The notes beneath the pieces were generated by a model. That model was given only the letters and a program-made list of their open reading frames with translations, was not told where the DNA came from and searched no databases. Both the position numbers and the translations under genes were made by a program. This document shows, piece by piece, positions 43,910 to 52,749 of a stretch of DNA of 64,000 bases. The stretch comes from Agaribacillus sp965228415 (lineage in GTDB: Bacteria > Bacteroidota > Bacteroidia > Cytophagales > Cyclobacteriaceae), in the NCBI GenBank assembly GCA_965228415.1, contig OZ245814.1, forward strand, positions 3,782,001 to 3,846,000, given 5' to 3'. Position 1 is the first letter of the stretch; the number at the start of each line of letters is the position of its first letter.

Positions 43910-46900
43910 ATGAACATGAAAAAACAATTAAAATTAATAATGCCTGCCATCTTTATGGTATGGGCGAGCCTTACCACATATGGCCAAAATGTAGGGGAAC
44001 AATTTACCGTTGATGACATCAGATACGAAATTACCACTGGCCATTGGATTAATCCAGATGACACTTTATGGTTTCTTGCAGGCAAAGTAGAGGTCGTAGA
44101 ATATAGCGGTGTCGCAAAAGAGGAGGTGACTATCCCCTCAAAGGTTAACAACCAAGGTATCGATTACACGGTGACCAGTATCAGGCAAAAGGCTTTTCTT
44201 GATGCCGAATTGCCCGGTGTTTATATCCCCCACACGGTGACCAGTATTGGGGATGAAGCTTTTCAGAACAACAAATTGACCGAGGTGGTCATACCCTTTG
44301 ATGTCAACAGTATTGGAGACAGAGCTTTTCAAAATAACCCGGACCTGAAGACCGTGATTGTAAGAAGGTCAAATCCCCCACAGCTCGGTGCAGATGTCTT
44401 TCAAAATTCGGGCCGTGGTCAAATAGGTCTTTTAGTGCCCGCAGGCACGTCGCAAGCTTATAACGGGTGGGGCCCGTTCAGCTCCATCGGCCCCGGCACC
44501 TTTACCGTTGAAGGCATCACGTACGCAATTACGGCTATCTCTCAAAACGAAGTTGAGATCGCAGACTATGATACCAATTCCGGAACAGAGGTGACCATCC
44601 CCAAAACGGTGGATCATGGCACGAACACCTACACGGTGACTGCTATTGGCTATAGAGCTTTTTTTAATAAGCAATTGACCAAGTTGAGCTTCTCCGATCC
44701 CGATCAGAGTAATGTGACCCATATCAGAGAAGATGCTTTTTTTGGAGAAAGAGGTTTTGTAAACAAATTGGACAGTGTTGAGATACCCAATAGTGTGACC
44801 CATCTCGGGCAGCGGGCATTTGGAACTAGCGGCTTGGTCGAGGTGAACATACCAAGTGGTGTCACCAGAATTGAGCGGTGGACCTTTGCCTTAAACGATC
44901 TACTAGAGTTGACCATACCCGCCAATGTGGAATATATTGATTTCCAGGGCTTTTACCGCAACCAAAACCTTCCCAAGGTGACGGTCGAGCGTAATCCACC
45001 CACAGCACTTCAAGGAAGAGCCTTTGAACTCGCAGGCTATTGGCTCAGTAACATTGGCGGAATGGATCTTGTGGTGCCCTTTGATGAAATCCAGGCTTAT
45101 AAAGATGCAGGCTGGACGGTCTCAGAGTTCGGGACCATCACCTCCGGAATCACTACCGTTGATAAAGTTAAATACGGAATTATTGACTCCCGAAACGAAG
45201 CAACGTTGATTACCCATATTGGTGTGGGCCATAATTTAATCATTCCCTCAGAGGTGGATATTGATGGAAACACCTACCCTGTGACCGCTATAGGCGATAG
45301 TGCTTTTGTATCTACGGAACGCGCCCTGCTAACGGTTATCATACCGGAAAGTGTGAAAAGTATTGGGGAAAAGGCCTTTTATGTACGGAAAATTAACCAT
45401 ATGATAATGATGTCCGATGAGCCACCGGCGCTCGATTCAGCTGCCTTTGAGTATCCATACCGTAACCAAATAGACCTGATAGTGCCCGAGGGCAGGGAGC
45501 AAGCTTATATAGATGCAGGGTGGACGGGTTTCAGGGAGGTCTTTTCGCTCAAAGGGCGGCTACATCTCGGTGAAGGAGGCTGGCTTTGGGAAGTCACATC
45601 GCTAATCCCCAATGAAGTAAGTCTCCTGGACTATCGCGGTCCTAGAGTTGATACCCTGGAAATTCCCTCAGAAATCGATTACCTCGCAAACAGCGAGCTT
45701 GACAAGACGTATACGGTCACCTCTATTGGGTACGAAACTTTTAAGGGGAAGAGATGGACTAGTGTTCTCATACCCAATACGGTAGACAGTATTGCGGTCA
45801 GTGCTTTTTATGATAACCAATTGACCAGTGTTGAGATACCCGATGCTGTGACCTATATCGGGGAGTATGCTTTTGGCAAGAACAAATTGACCAGTATTGA
45901 GATACCCGAACGTGTCACCAAAATCGGGGGGTCTGCTTTTAGGGACAACCAATTGACCAGCTTTAAGATACCCGACAGCGTGACCGATATCGGGGAGTAT
46001 GCTTTTGCACAGAACCAATTGACCAGCGTAACCACACCGGGCAATGTGAAGAGGATTAGAAGGTGGACCTATGCCTCCAACCAATTGACAGAGGTGACCA
46101 TATCTGACAGTGTGAAAGCTATAGAGTTGTTTGCCTTTCAGGACAATCCAGACCTTCGCCTGGTGACGGTGAAGCCCATCGATCCCCCATCCCTTAATGA
46201 GAATGCCTTCTCAAATGCATACCGTGACCAAATAGACCTTGTGGTGCCCATGAGCGATACCAGTATACAAGTCTACTTAGATCATGGGTGGGACGGGTTC
46301 AGGTCCATCAGCTTCGGGATCTTTACTGTTGACGATATCAGATACGCAATTACCTCTCGAACCGAAGTAATGGTGGTGGACTATACCGGTACGGCCACAG
46401 AGGTCACCATCCCCGAAACGGTGGATCATGGCACGAACACCTACACGGTGACCACTATCGGGGAAGGTGCTTTCCAAAACAAGCAACTGGCCAATGTCGA
46501 GATTCCTGTTAGTGTCACCGGTATCTGGCAAAAGGCTTTTATGGATAACCAATTGACAGTAGTTACCATACCGGCCAATGTGGATAGTATTGGGTTCCAC
46601 GCCTTTTACAACAACCCGGATCTTGGCTTGGTGACCGTAGGGGCCAATAACCCACCAGCGCTCGATGCAACTGCCTTTGCCAATGCAAACCGTCACCAAA
46701 TAGTCCTTGTGGTGCCCACAGGCAGGATACAAGCTTATGAAGATAATGGGTGGGATGGCTTCAAATCCATATCGAATGGCAATCCCCCTCCCCAGCCAAC
46801 CATTCATGCCATACAAAGTGTTGATAATCTGGAGCCATCTACGATAAACATTACATTTGATCACGAAGTTACAGGTTTTGAGTTACGGGATATTCAAGTT

Positions 46901-47359
46901 ACCAATGCCACGGTGACCGATTTTACAGGTAGCGGATCGATATATTCCGCCACCATTGTACCCACACTCTGTGATGATATCACCATAGATGTGCCGGCCA
47001 ATGTGGCCATAGGTACCCACAGTCTTCTGCCCAATCTGGCGGCTACACAGATCATTGTTGCCGTGGACCGAAAAATAGCATGTTCCGCCGGCGTGCCGTC
47101 CTTCTCCCTTATGATCCCTACGGCTTTTACCCCTAATGGTGACGGTGCAAATGATGCCTGGATCATCGATAATCTTTCCGAGGATGCATCCGTCAGGATC
47201 TACGATCGGCACGGCACCATCATTTTTAGTTCAGATAATGGATATACCCGTCCCTGGGATGGCACCGCTCGTGGCAGTAGACTGCCCGCCGGCTCCTACT
47301 TATATCTGATCCAAAACGGACCGCATAAATACAGGGGTAGCGTGACTATTCTTTTATAA
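43910..47359 (+). CDS. BspA-like LRR_5 surface protein with type B T9SS domain
   Basis: A 1149-aa protein with start chosen by alignment with the gene at 40273. Signal peptide ends TTYG-Q; five cap-plus-LRR_5 supermodules (VGEQFTVDDIRYEIT, GTFTVEGITYAIT, TTVDKVKYGIID, HLGEGGWLWEVTS, FTVDDIRYAITS), Ig-like segment and type B sorting domain from about 1069. The N-terminal two modules differ from the sibling at 40273; the last two and the tail are near-identical. The mosaic pattern fits domain swapping by recombination. Confidence 0.9.
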   Translation: MNMKKQLKLIMPAIFMVWASLTTYGQNVGEQFTVDDIRYEITTGHWINPDDTLWFLAGKVEVVEYSGVAKEEVTIPSKVNNQGIDYTVTSIRQKAFLDAELPGVYIPHTVTSIGDEAFQNNKLTEVVIPFDVNSIGDRAFQNNPDLKTVIVRRSNPPQLGADVFQNSGRGQIGLLVPAGTSQAYNGWGPFSSIGPGTFTVEGITYAITAISQNEVEIADYDTNSGTEVTIPKTVDHGTNTYTVTAIGYRAFFNKQLTKLSFSDPDQSNVTHIREDAFFGERGFVNKLDSVEIPNSVTHLGQRAFGTSGLVEVNIPSGVTRIERWTFALNDLLELTIPANVEYIDFQGFYRNQNLPKVTVERNPPTALQGRAFELAGYWLSNIGGMDLVVPFDEIQAYKDAGWTVSEFGTITSGITTVDKVKYGIIDSRNEATLITHIGVGHNLIIPSEVDIDGNTYPVTAIGDSAFVSTERALLTVIIPESVKSIGEKAFYVRKINHMIMMSDEPPALDSAAFEYPYRNQIDLIVPEGREQAYIDAGWTGFREVFSLKGRLHLGEGGWLWEVTSLIPNEVSLLDYRGPRVDTLEIPSEIDYLANSELDKTYTVTSIGYETFKGKRWTSVLIPNTVDSIAVSAFYDNQLTSVEIPDAVTYIGEYAFGKNKLTSIEIPERVTKIGGSAFRDNQLTSFKIPDSVTDIGEYAFAQNQLTSVTTPGNVKRIRRWTYASNQLTEVTISDSVKAIELFAFQDNPDLRLVTVKPIDPPSLNENAFSNAYRDQIDLVVPMSDTSIQVYLDHGWDGFRSISFGIFTVDDIRYAITSRTEVMVVDYTGTATEVTIPETVDHGTNTYTVTTIGEGAFQNKQLANVEIPVSVTGIWQKAFMDNQLTVVTIPANVDSIGFHAFYNNPDLGLVTVGANNPPALDATAFANANRHQIVLVVPTGRIQAYEDNGWDGFKSISNGNPPPQPTIHAIQSVDNLEPSTINITFDHEVTGFELRDIQVTNATVTDFTGSGSIYSATIVPTLCDDITIDVPANVAIGTHSLLPNLAATQIIVAVDRKIACSAGVPSFSLMIPTAFTPNGDGANDAWIIDNLSEDASVRIYDRHGTIIFSSDNGYTRPWDGTARGSRLPAGSYLYLIQNGPHKYRGSVTILL

Positions 47360-47540
47360 CAATTAAATCAGCATTAAGATGAAAAAACCTTTCCAAAAGA
47401 TCATCCAAATCAGCAGTGACACAACGAATCTAATACATGGAAGTTGGATTAAGGAAATCATTCAATGGGAAAATGCAAATTCTTCAGTCCTGGAAGGGAC
47501 TCAATCGAGGAAACCGGTCTCGAATCACTCATTAGACGTT
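47360..47540 (+). other. Post-gene cassette with orphan start
   Basis: The spacer AATTAAATCAGCATTAAG and ATG at 47379 (AAAAAACCTTTCC) again match the PorP/SprF start region and then diverge. There is no hairpin like that at 36208. The next cassette starts directly afterwards. Confidence 0.5.
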
Positions 47541-47599
47541 TTCGCATAGATTTTAACACTTTTCGCACAGTCCATCCGCACCCTCTATCGCTATTTTTA
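47541..47599 (+). promoter_or_regulatory. AraC-type direct repeat plus -7 box, copy L6
   Basis: TTCGCATAG (47541-47549) and TTCGCACAG (47562-47570), 21 bp apart; TATTTTTA (47592-47599), one mismatch from TAnnTTTG, after 21 bp. Confidence 0.65.
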
Positions 47600-47788
47600 C
47601 TTATTACTTAATGATAGTAGTAGCTAATTTTTATCAACCCCTTAATGTTTGTGCGCGAAGGCGGTTGAAAAGCTAGATGAATGGGGCAGAAAGCCAATGG
47701 CTTTCTGCCCTTAATTCTCCAGCACTAACCCAACGACAAAACATGTTTCAATTTTAGCCATGCACCTAGATATCTATCTAAAAGGACC
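47600..47788 (+). ncRNA. Structured 5' leader, copy L6 (pseudoknot deleted)
   Basis: P1 (TATCAACCCC / GGTTGAAAAG) and a perfect 12-bp P2 (GGGCAGAAAGCC-AAT-GGCTTTCTGCCC at 47688-47714). P2 covaries with L3 (GGAC/GTCC against GGGC/GCCC). The pseudoknot segment is absent, as in L2. Confidence 0.6.
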
Positions 47789-48097
47789 ATGAAAAAACCA
47801 ATACAACTAATAATGTGTGCCATCTTTATGGTATTGGTGAGCCTTACCGGTTATGGCCAAAATGTAGGGAAAGAATTCACCGCTGGTGACCTCCAATACA
47901 AAATCACATCGATATCCCCCAATGTCGTACAGGTCTTGGACTATACCGGTACGGGAGGTCACCTGGACATTCCTATAGCTGTCCGATCGATCCAAAACAG
48001 GTTCCATTCGGTCAACTCTATTGGGAATAATGCTTTTGTCAGAATCTTGTTCGCAGAAAATCAAAAACAAAGCAAAAATACTCTATACGTGCAATAA
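47789..48097 (+). pseudogene. Truncated BspA-like gene (N-terminal fragment)
   Basis: 102 aa: intact signal peptide (MKKPIQLIMCAIFMVLVSL, TGYG-Q), one N-terminal cap and the start of the first LRR (SIGNNAFV), then unrelated residues to the stop. The deletion joins it to sequence before the FtsX permease gene. It could be expressed as a short secreted peptide but is most likely a remnant at the edge of the cluster. Confidence 0.7.
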
Positions 48098-48179
48098 TGG
48101 CCGGTTTTAAGCCTCGCAAACATCTCATGTGGAGTGCGTCTGTTTGTTGGAGTTGAGAAATTGATAAACAGGTAAAACT

Positions 48180-50522
48180 TTACTTATCCCTCAACGAATC
48201 AACCGGATTGACATTCAAAATTTTATGAACATGATAAGCCATTGCGCAAAGACTCCCGAGTAGTATGAGGCACGCGGAAAGGATAAATATAACCGGATCT
48301 AATTGTATCCGATAACTGAACCCGTCCAGCCAACTCCTCAGGAGTAGCCAGGCTACCGGAATTGCGAGCCCAATCGCCAACAAGACAATCAACATATAAC
48401 TCTTCGTTGTGGATTTTAACAAGTTGATCGCACCGGCTCCCAGTATTCTGCGGATACTCATTTCCTTTCTGGCTTGCAATATTTGAAGTGAAAAAACAGC
48501 GAAAAGCCCCATATAACCTAACATTAAAGAAACAATAGTAAAGAAACCAAGAAGTCGAATCAATTGATCTTCCGCGCTGTACATCTTATCAATGAAGAGA
48601 TCAAAATAGCTTAGTAATAGTGGTGTATCGGGAAAAAATTCATTCCACGCAGACTGGATTGAACTTAAATCCGATACGGACGTTTTTATCAGCAAGTTTG
48701 CAGAATAATTTGAATTATATAGAAACACTATGGGCTCAATTAAATTATGGAGGGACTTATTGTGAAAATTTTTAACAACGCCAATTACCTCTCTTTTTAC
48801 ACCGTAACACCAAATGATTTTTCCCAAAGGATTGCTCCAATTCAACGATTTAGCCAATGCTTCATTGATAATTACGGCATTGTTTAGATCGTTTATACTA
48901 TTTGCCCTAAAATTTCGTCCAGTGGCAAATTGTATGTTCAGCAAATCACAGTAGTTTTCATCAATTCCATAAATGGCATAGACCCTTTCTTCTCTGCTCC
49001 CATCAACCATTACTTCAAATACTTCTTTTCCATTATCCTCTCCGGGCAAGGCGCCGCTTGCTATTAGAGATGCGTTTTTGACAGTCGAGTATGTTTTAAC
49101 CTGTTCTCTAAATTGATCACGCTGATCCTTAAATTCTTCCTGATCTGGTAAGGCGATTATAACTACATGCTCCTTTGAAAAACCCAGGTCCTTGTTTTTC
49201 ATGAAGTCGATTTGTTTTTCCATGGTTAGCACAACTGCCAGAATCACAGCGGCCACCACAAATTGAAAGCCAAGGATTGCCTTTTTGAATAGGCCAACTG
49301 CTTTCCCCTTGCTTTGAATTAGCCGATTTGAAAAGGTAAGATACCCTCCGGAATAACTCGTACCCAGGAGTCCAAATACGAAAATAGTCAAAATCAGGCC
49401 TAAAGGAAGCCAACTATTGCCAGTCAGAGATAAAGCTTGATAACCAGTATAATCTGTGTAATTCGTGTTAAAACAGAGCACCAGGATCAAAGAAACAATA
49501 AAAACAAGTAAAGTCATGATGAAAGACTCTATCCCGTTTTGAATAAGAAGTTGTTTTGGGGTTGCACCAAGAGTCTTTTTCAATCGAACTTCCCTATCAC
49601 GCTGTGTTGATCGGCTCAGTAATAAATTAATGTAATTCAAACCGGCAATAACAAAAACCAGAAGTCCGGCCAAAGACAGTGCACGAGCGTATATCAAATT
49701 CCCTTTTGGCGTATCATTAATCAGACCATCGGCAAAAAACAGGCCATCAAGAGGCTGGGCATGAAGTGTCACGTCAATTCCCGAACCACTCAAAATGGGT
49801 TCAATGTGCAGTGCGGTGAATTGATCCAATATGCTCTTTAAATCCATCTCTGTTTTTGATGGATCTAGCAACACATAGTTGTATTGTTCTAAATCAAACC
49901 AATCCTGTGCCTCATAATTCGCTGAGAATTCTTCTGAATAAGATAGCGCTTGCACGTTGAGATGCGAATTCTTAGGCCAATCTTCAAAAACCCCACTTAC
50001 AATAAATTGTTTTTCATCTACTGTAATTTGCTCGCCGACCACGTAAACATCGTCGAAATACTTTTCTGCCAAACGCCTGGATAACAAAATGGAATTTGGC
50101 AATGAAAAACAAGTTGTTTTATTACCTGTCAAAAACTTAAATGAGAAAATGTCAAGTACTTCAGGGTTTACGCTAAAGAAACCTATCTCCTTTAAAACTT
50201 CGTCATTGACCTTCACAACAGGATCATAAAAACTCATTTTTGCATAGGCCTTGATACCTGTATAATTTTTATGCAGTAGATCTCCAGGAGGCCTGCCTGT
50301 GGTAGCATAATGATCTGTATTGCCTCCTGCCGCAACTTCCATAGTTATCCTATAAATCCTATCGGAATTAGTATGAAAGGCATCGTAGTGATAAAAGTCC
50401 CCAACGTAGCTGGCAATAAACCACAAGGAAGAAATTGCCACACTTAGTCCCATCAGGCTGAAACCAGTGTATAAACGATATTTAAATAATATTCTAAGGC
50501 TGTAACGGATAAGGTTAATCAT
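48180..50522 (-). CDS. FtsX/MacB-family ABC transporter permease
   Basis: 780 aa. Two FtsX units: transmembrane helix about 20-40, periplasmic MacB_PCD-like domain, four helices about 280-430 (LLVFVIAGLNYINLLLSRST), second periplasmic domain about 440-650, and three C-terminal helices (FFTIVSLMLGYMGLFAVFSL, MLIVLLAIGLAIPVAWLLLR, FILSACLILLGSLCAMAYHV). EMSIRRILGAG is the coupling motif, and the end VNPVDSLRDK is typical. The ATPase is not nearby. The substrate is unknown; such pairs often move peptides or lipoproteins. Confidence 0.9.
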   Translation of the reverse strand: MINLIRYSLRILFKYRLYTGFSLMGLSVAISSLWFIASYVGDFYHYDAFHTNSDRIYRITMEVAAGGNTDHYATTGRPPGDLLHKNYTGIKAYAKMSFYDPVVKVNDEVLKEIGFFSVNPEVLDIFSFKFLTGNKTTCFSLPNSILLSRRLAEKYFDDVYVVGEQITVDEKQFIVSGVFEDWPKNSHLNVQALSYSEEFSANYEAQDWFDLEQYNYVLLDPSKTEMDLKSILDQFTALHIEPILSGSGIDVTLHAQPLDGLFFADGLINDTPKGNLIYARALSLAGLLVFVIAGLNYINLLLSRSTQRDREVRLKKTLGATPKQLLIQNGIESFIMTLLVFIVSLILVLCFNTNYTDYTGYQALSLTGNSWLPLGLILTIFVFGLLGTSYSGGYLTFSNRLIQSKGKAVGLFKKAILGFQFVVAAVILAVVLTMEKQIDFMKNKDLGFSKEHVVIIALPDQEEFKDQRDQFREQVKTYSTVKNASLIASGALPGEDNGKEVFEVMVDGSREERVYAIYGIDENYCDLLNIQFATGRNFRANSINDLNNAVIINEALAKSLNWSNPLGKIIWCYGVKREVIGVVKNFHNKSLHNLIEPIVFLYNSNYSANLLIKTSVSDLSSIQSAWNEFFPDTPLLLSYFDLFIDKMYSAEDQLIRLLGFFTIVSLMLGYMGLFAVFSLQILQARKEMSIRRILGAGAINLLKSTTKSYMLIVLLAIGLAIPVAWLLLRSWLDGFSYRIQLDPVIFILSACLILLGSLCAMAYHVHKILNVNPVDSLRDK

Positions 50523-50627
50523 TATGTAAATCGATTCTTTTAAATTTCAATGCATTTCACTCGTGATCGGTTGGTCGTCCTGATATTTTTTCATCATTTT
50601 TCTAGTTTTTTAAGAAATGGGAAGCAT

Positions 50628-50689
50628 TTCCCATCATTTTCTCATTGGGAATAGGAAAAAACTGAGAAATGAACATGTTTTTGTCCGTT
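50628..50689. promoter_or_regulatory. Shared upstream motif, copy 1
   Basis: TTTCCCATCA (50628) and, 36 bp on, GAGAAATGAACATGTTTTTG and TCCGTT (50664-50689). The second block matches 61335-61360 at 23 of 26 positions, and the first block also recurs at 61309. It lies between the FtsX gene and the ArsR gene. It may be a regulatory site or an old repeat. Confidence 0.4.
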
Positions 50690-50853
50690 CTTTGTCCGCG
50701 AAATACCGATCCCAATGAAAAACAGCCTATACAGACTGTAATGAACGTTTTTTAGCCAAACAAACCTATCACGTGGAAAACATTGTTTTGTTGGTGTTGA
50801 GAAAGTAGGAGGGAAATTCTAATTAGTTAGATGGAAAATTACTTAAACTATTT

Positions 50854-50897
50854 GCGCAAGTGAAAACTTGCGCTTATATTAGCAAGTAATTACTTGC
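50854..50897 (+). promoter_or_regulatory. Probable ArsR operators
   Basis: Two palindromes with the same core stand 17-60 bp before the ArsR gene: GCGCAAGT-GAAA-ACTTGCGC (50854-50873) and GCAAGTAATTACTTGC (50882-50897). The shared GCAAGT/ACTTGC arms suggest two dimers of the downstream regulator, which would make the operon autoregulated. Confidence 0.65.
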
Positions 50898-50913
50898 ATA
50901 TCAAATATAATTT

Positions 50914-51234
50914 ATGAGAAGAGACGTATTTCAAGCCATTGCAGACCCTACCCGCAGAGATATACTGATGTCCCTGACTAAGGAGTCCCGAAATGTTAGC
51001 ACCCTGGCCGATCAGTTTGATATGACCAGGCAGGCGGTTTCACTACATGTAAAATACCTTCAGGAGTGTGGAGTGATAGCGATTGAAAAACAAGGACGGG
51101 AACGCTACTGTAGCCTGGAGCTGAATAAGCTCAATGAGGTTTCAGATTGGTTAGCGCCATTCCGCCGAATGTGGGAAGGCCGCTTTAAGCAATTGGATAT
51201 GCTCCTGGAAGACATCAAATCAAACAAGAAATAA
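50914..51234 (+). CDS. ArsR-family winged-helix repressor
   Basis: A 106-aa protein with the compact ArsR wHTH (FQAIADPTRRDILMSL, STLADQFDMTRQAVSLHVKY, wing REKQGRERYCSLEL). No metal-binding cysteine pair. This subgroup is regularly encoded with SRPBCC/AHSA1 genes, as here. It is the first gene of a five-gene run. Confidence 0.9.
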   Translation: MRRDVFQAIADPTRRDILMSLTKESRNVSTLADQFDMTRQAVSLHVKYLQECGVIAIEKQGRERYCSLELNKLNEVSDWLAPFRRMWEGRFKQLDMLLEDIKSNKK

Positions 51235-51270
51235 TGAACGGGACAAAACCTAAAAAAAGGAGATAGGAAT

Positions 51271-51660
51271 ATGAAAATAACCTGTAAACCCGATTGCGGA
51301 AATGCCCCCAAAATGGAATTGATCAGACAGTTAAGCATTGCCTTAGCCAGTGTGGATGTTGCCAGGGTTTCAGAAATCATCACCGATAATGTGACTTGGA
51401 ATATTGTGGGAGATAGGATTAAGCAGGGTAAAAGCAATGTTCTAAGCACTTTGATTGAAATCAGTGACACCAGAATAAACAAACTTGAGCTTACTACAAT
51501 AGTAACGCATGGTAGAGATGGCGCTGTACATGGCACATTTAAATTGGAAAGTGGACAGGTCTTTGCCTTTTCCGAATTTTTTGCATTCACCAGTGTAAAA
51601 GATGCAAAGGTGAAGGCAATCACTACGTACATTATTGAATTGCGAAAGCCAGATAGTTAG
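51271..51660 (+). CDS. NTF2-like (SnoaL-type) protein
   Basis: 129 aa. Cone-shaped NTF2-like fold pattern: helices MELIRQLSIALASVDVARVSEIITDNVTW, then strands GAVHGTFKLESGQVFAFSEFFAF. It starts 36 bp after the ArsR gene. It could bind a small hydrophobic ligand. No catalytic residues are evident. Confidence 0.7.
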   Translation: MKITCKPDCGNAPKMELIRQLSIALASVDVARVSEIITDNVTWNIVGDRIKQGKSNVLSTLIEISDTRINKLELTTIVTHGRDGAVHGTFKLESGQVFAFSEFFAFTSVKDAKVKAITTYIIELRKPDS

Positions 51661-51755
51661 CGCTTTTCTGCCAATTGCAGGAAACTTACCTCGAATAATT
51701 GCACATGTTTTTAAAAGACATCAGGTCAAAATCCAGAAACAAAAAATAATAAACA

Positions 51756-52250
51756 ATGAACGAAACAAAATTTAAATCAAAAGGTAGCGAACTTACTGTA
51801 ACCCGAAAATTTAACGCACCTCTCGACCTTGTTTGGAGCGCATGGACAGAAGCTGAATTATTAGACCAATGGTGGGCACCAAAGCCCTGGAAATCGGTTA
51901 CAAAATCAATGGATTTTAAGGAAGGCGGGCAGCGGGTTTATGCGATGGTAGGGCCAGAGGGAGAAGAGCATTGGTGTATTACAAAATATAAAACTATTTC
52001 CACACATATAAGCTTTTCCGGGGAAGATGCTTTTGGTGATGAAGAAGGAAATATTAATAAAGACTTTCCTATAGGTCGGTTCAATAACAGGTTTGAAGAA
52101 AACTCCAAAGTAACAACTGTACTTATTGTAACGAAATATGCCTCTGAGGAACACCTGCAACAAATCATACAAATGGGCATGAAAGAAGGACTAAGTATGG
52201 CATTTGAAAACCTAGATGCTGTATTGAAGGATTTGAATCAATCAAAATGA
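51756..52250 (+). CDS. SRPBCC / AHSA1-like protein
   Basis: 164 aa with the Bet v1-like fold: TVTRKFNAPLDLVWSAWTEA, LLDQWWAPKPW, DFKEGGQRVYAMVGPEGEEHW and a C-terminal helix MKEGLSMAFENLDAVL. It is a ligand-binding or START-like protein, probably cytoplasmic. A second, diverged copy is encoded at 52750. Confidence 0.85.
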   Translation: MNETKFKSKGSELTVTRKFNAPLDLVWSAWTEAELLDQWWAPKPWKSVTKSMDFKEGGQRVYAMVGPEGEEHWCITKYKTISTHISFSGEDAFGDEEGNINKDFPIGRFNNRFEENSKVTTVLIVTKYASEEHLQQIIQMGMKEGLSMAFENLDAVLKDLNQSK

Positions 52251-52302
52251 AACAAGTAAACCCTTAATCTGACAAGCAAAAAACACGATAATATAAAAAG
52301 TT

Positions 52303-52740
52303 ATGGCAAATTCAATACACCCTTGCCTGTGGTTTGATAATCAAGCCAGAGAAGCAGCTAATTTTTATACTTCAATATTTCCAAATTCAAAAATCATAAA
52401 CGACACGGGAATGGTCGTGAACTTTGAATTAAACGGTCAAAGGTTTATGGGACTCAACGGAAGAAATGACTTGAAATTTAATGAGGCTGTTTCCATTGTT
52501 ATTTCTTGTGAAAACCAGGATGAAATTGACCACTATTGGGATAAACCAACCTCAAATGGTGGTAGTGAAGGACGCTGCGGATGGTGTAAAGACAACCTAA
52601 TTGATGAATACCATCTTTTCGTTAATTCAGCCGCACTAGGCTCAGGGTTACCAATATTTAAACAACGTACCAATCTTAAGCTAAAATCAAGTGAAACTTT
52701 CGATTGTGGAATTGTAGTTCTTCATTATGAAAAAGGGTAA
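52303..52740 (+). CDS. Chimeric protein: VOC/PhnB N-terminus joined to a dihydrofolate-reductase-like C-terminus
   Basis: 145 aa. Residues 1-96 are a PhnB-type VOC domain (HPCLWFDNQAREAANFYTSI, GGSEGRCGWCKD). After about residue 97, instead of the usual PhnB ending, the sequence is NLIDEYHLFVNSAALGSG, PIFKQRTNLKLKSSETFDCG, VVLHYEKG, which is the C-terminal end of a RibD/dihydrofolate-reductase-like protein. A deletion fusing two neighbouring genes explains this; the join lies near 52590. VOC is left without its last strands, so activity is doubtful. Confidence 0.75.
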   Translation: MANSIHPCLWFDNQAREAANFYTSIFPNSKIINDTGMVVNFELNGQRFMGLNGRNDLKFNEAVSIVISCENQDEIDHYWDKPTSNGGSEGRCGWCKDNLIDEYHLFVNSAALGSGLPIFKQRTNLKLKSSETFDCGIVVLHYEKG

Positions 52741-52749
52741 GAAATAAAA

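Noticed and set aside
32459..47359. Many long open frames on the opposite strand of the BspA-like genes
   Set aside because: They repeat with the LRR period and lack starts, signals or recognisable domains; they are antisense shadows of repetitive coding sequence.
48180..50522. Possible lolCDE assignment for the FtsX permease
   Set aside because: Length and two-unit architecture fit MacB-like permeases, and no lolD-like ATPase gene is adjacent.
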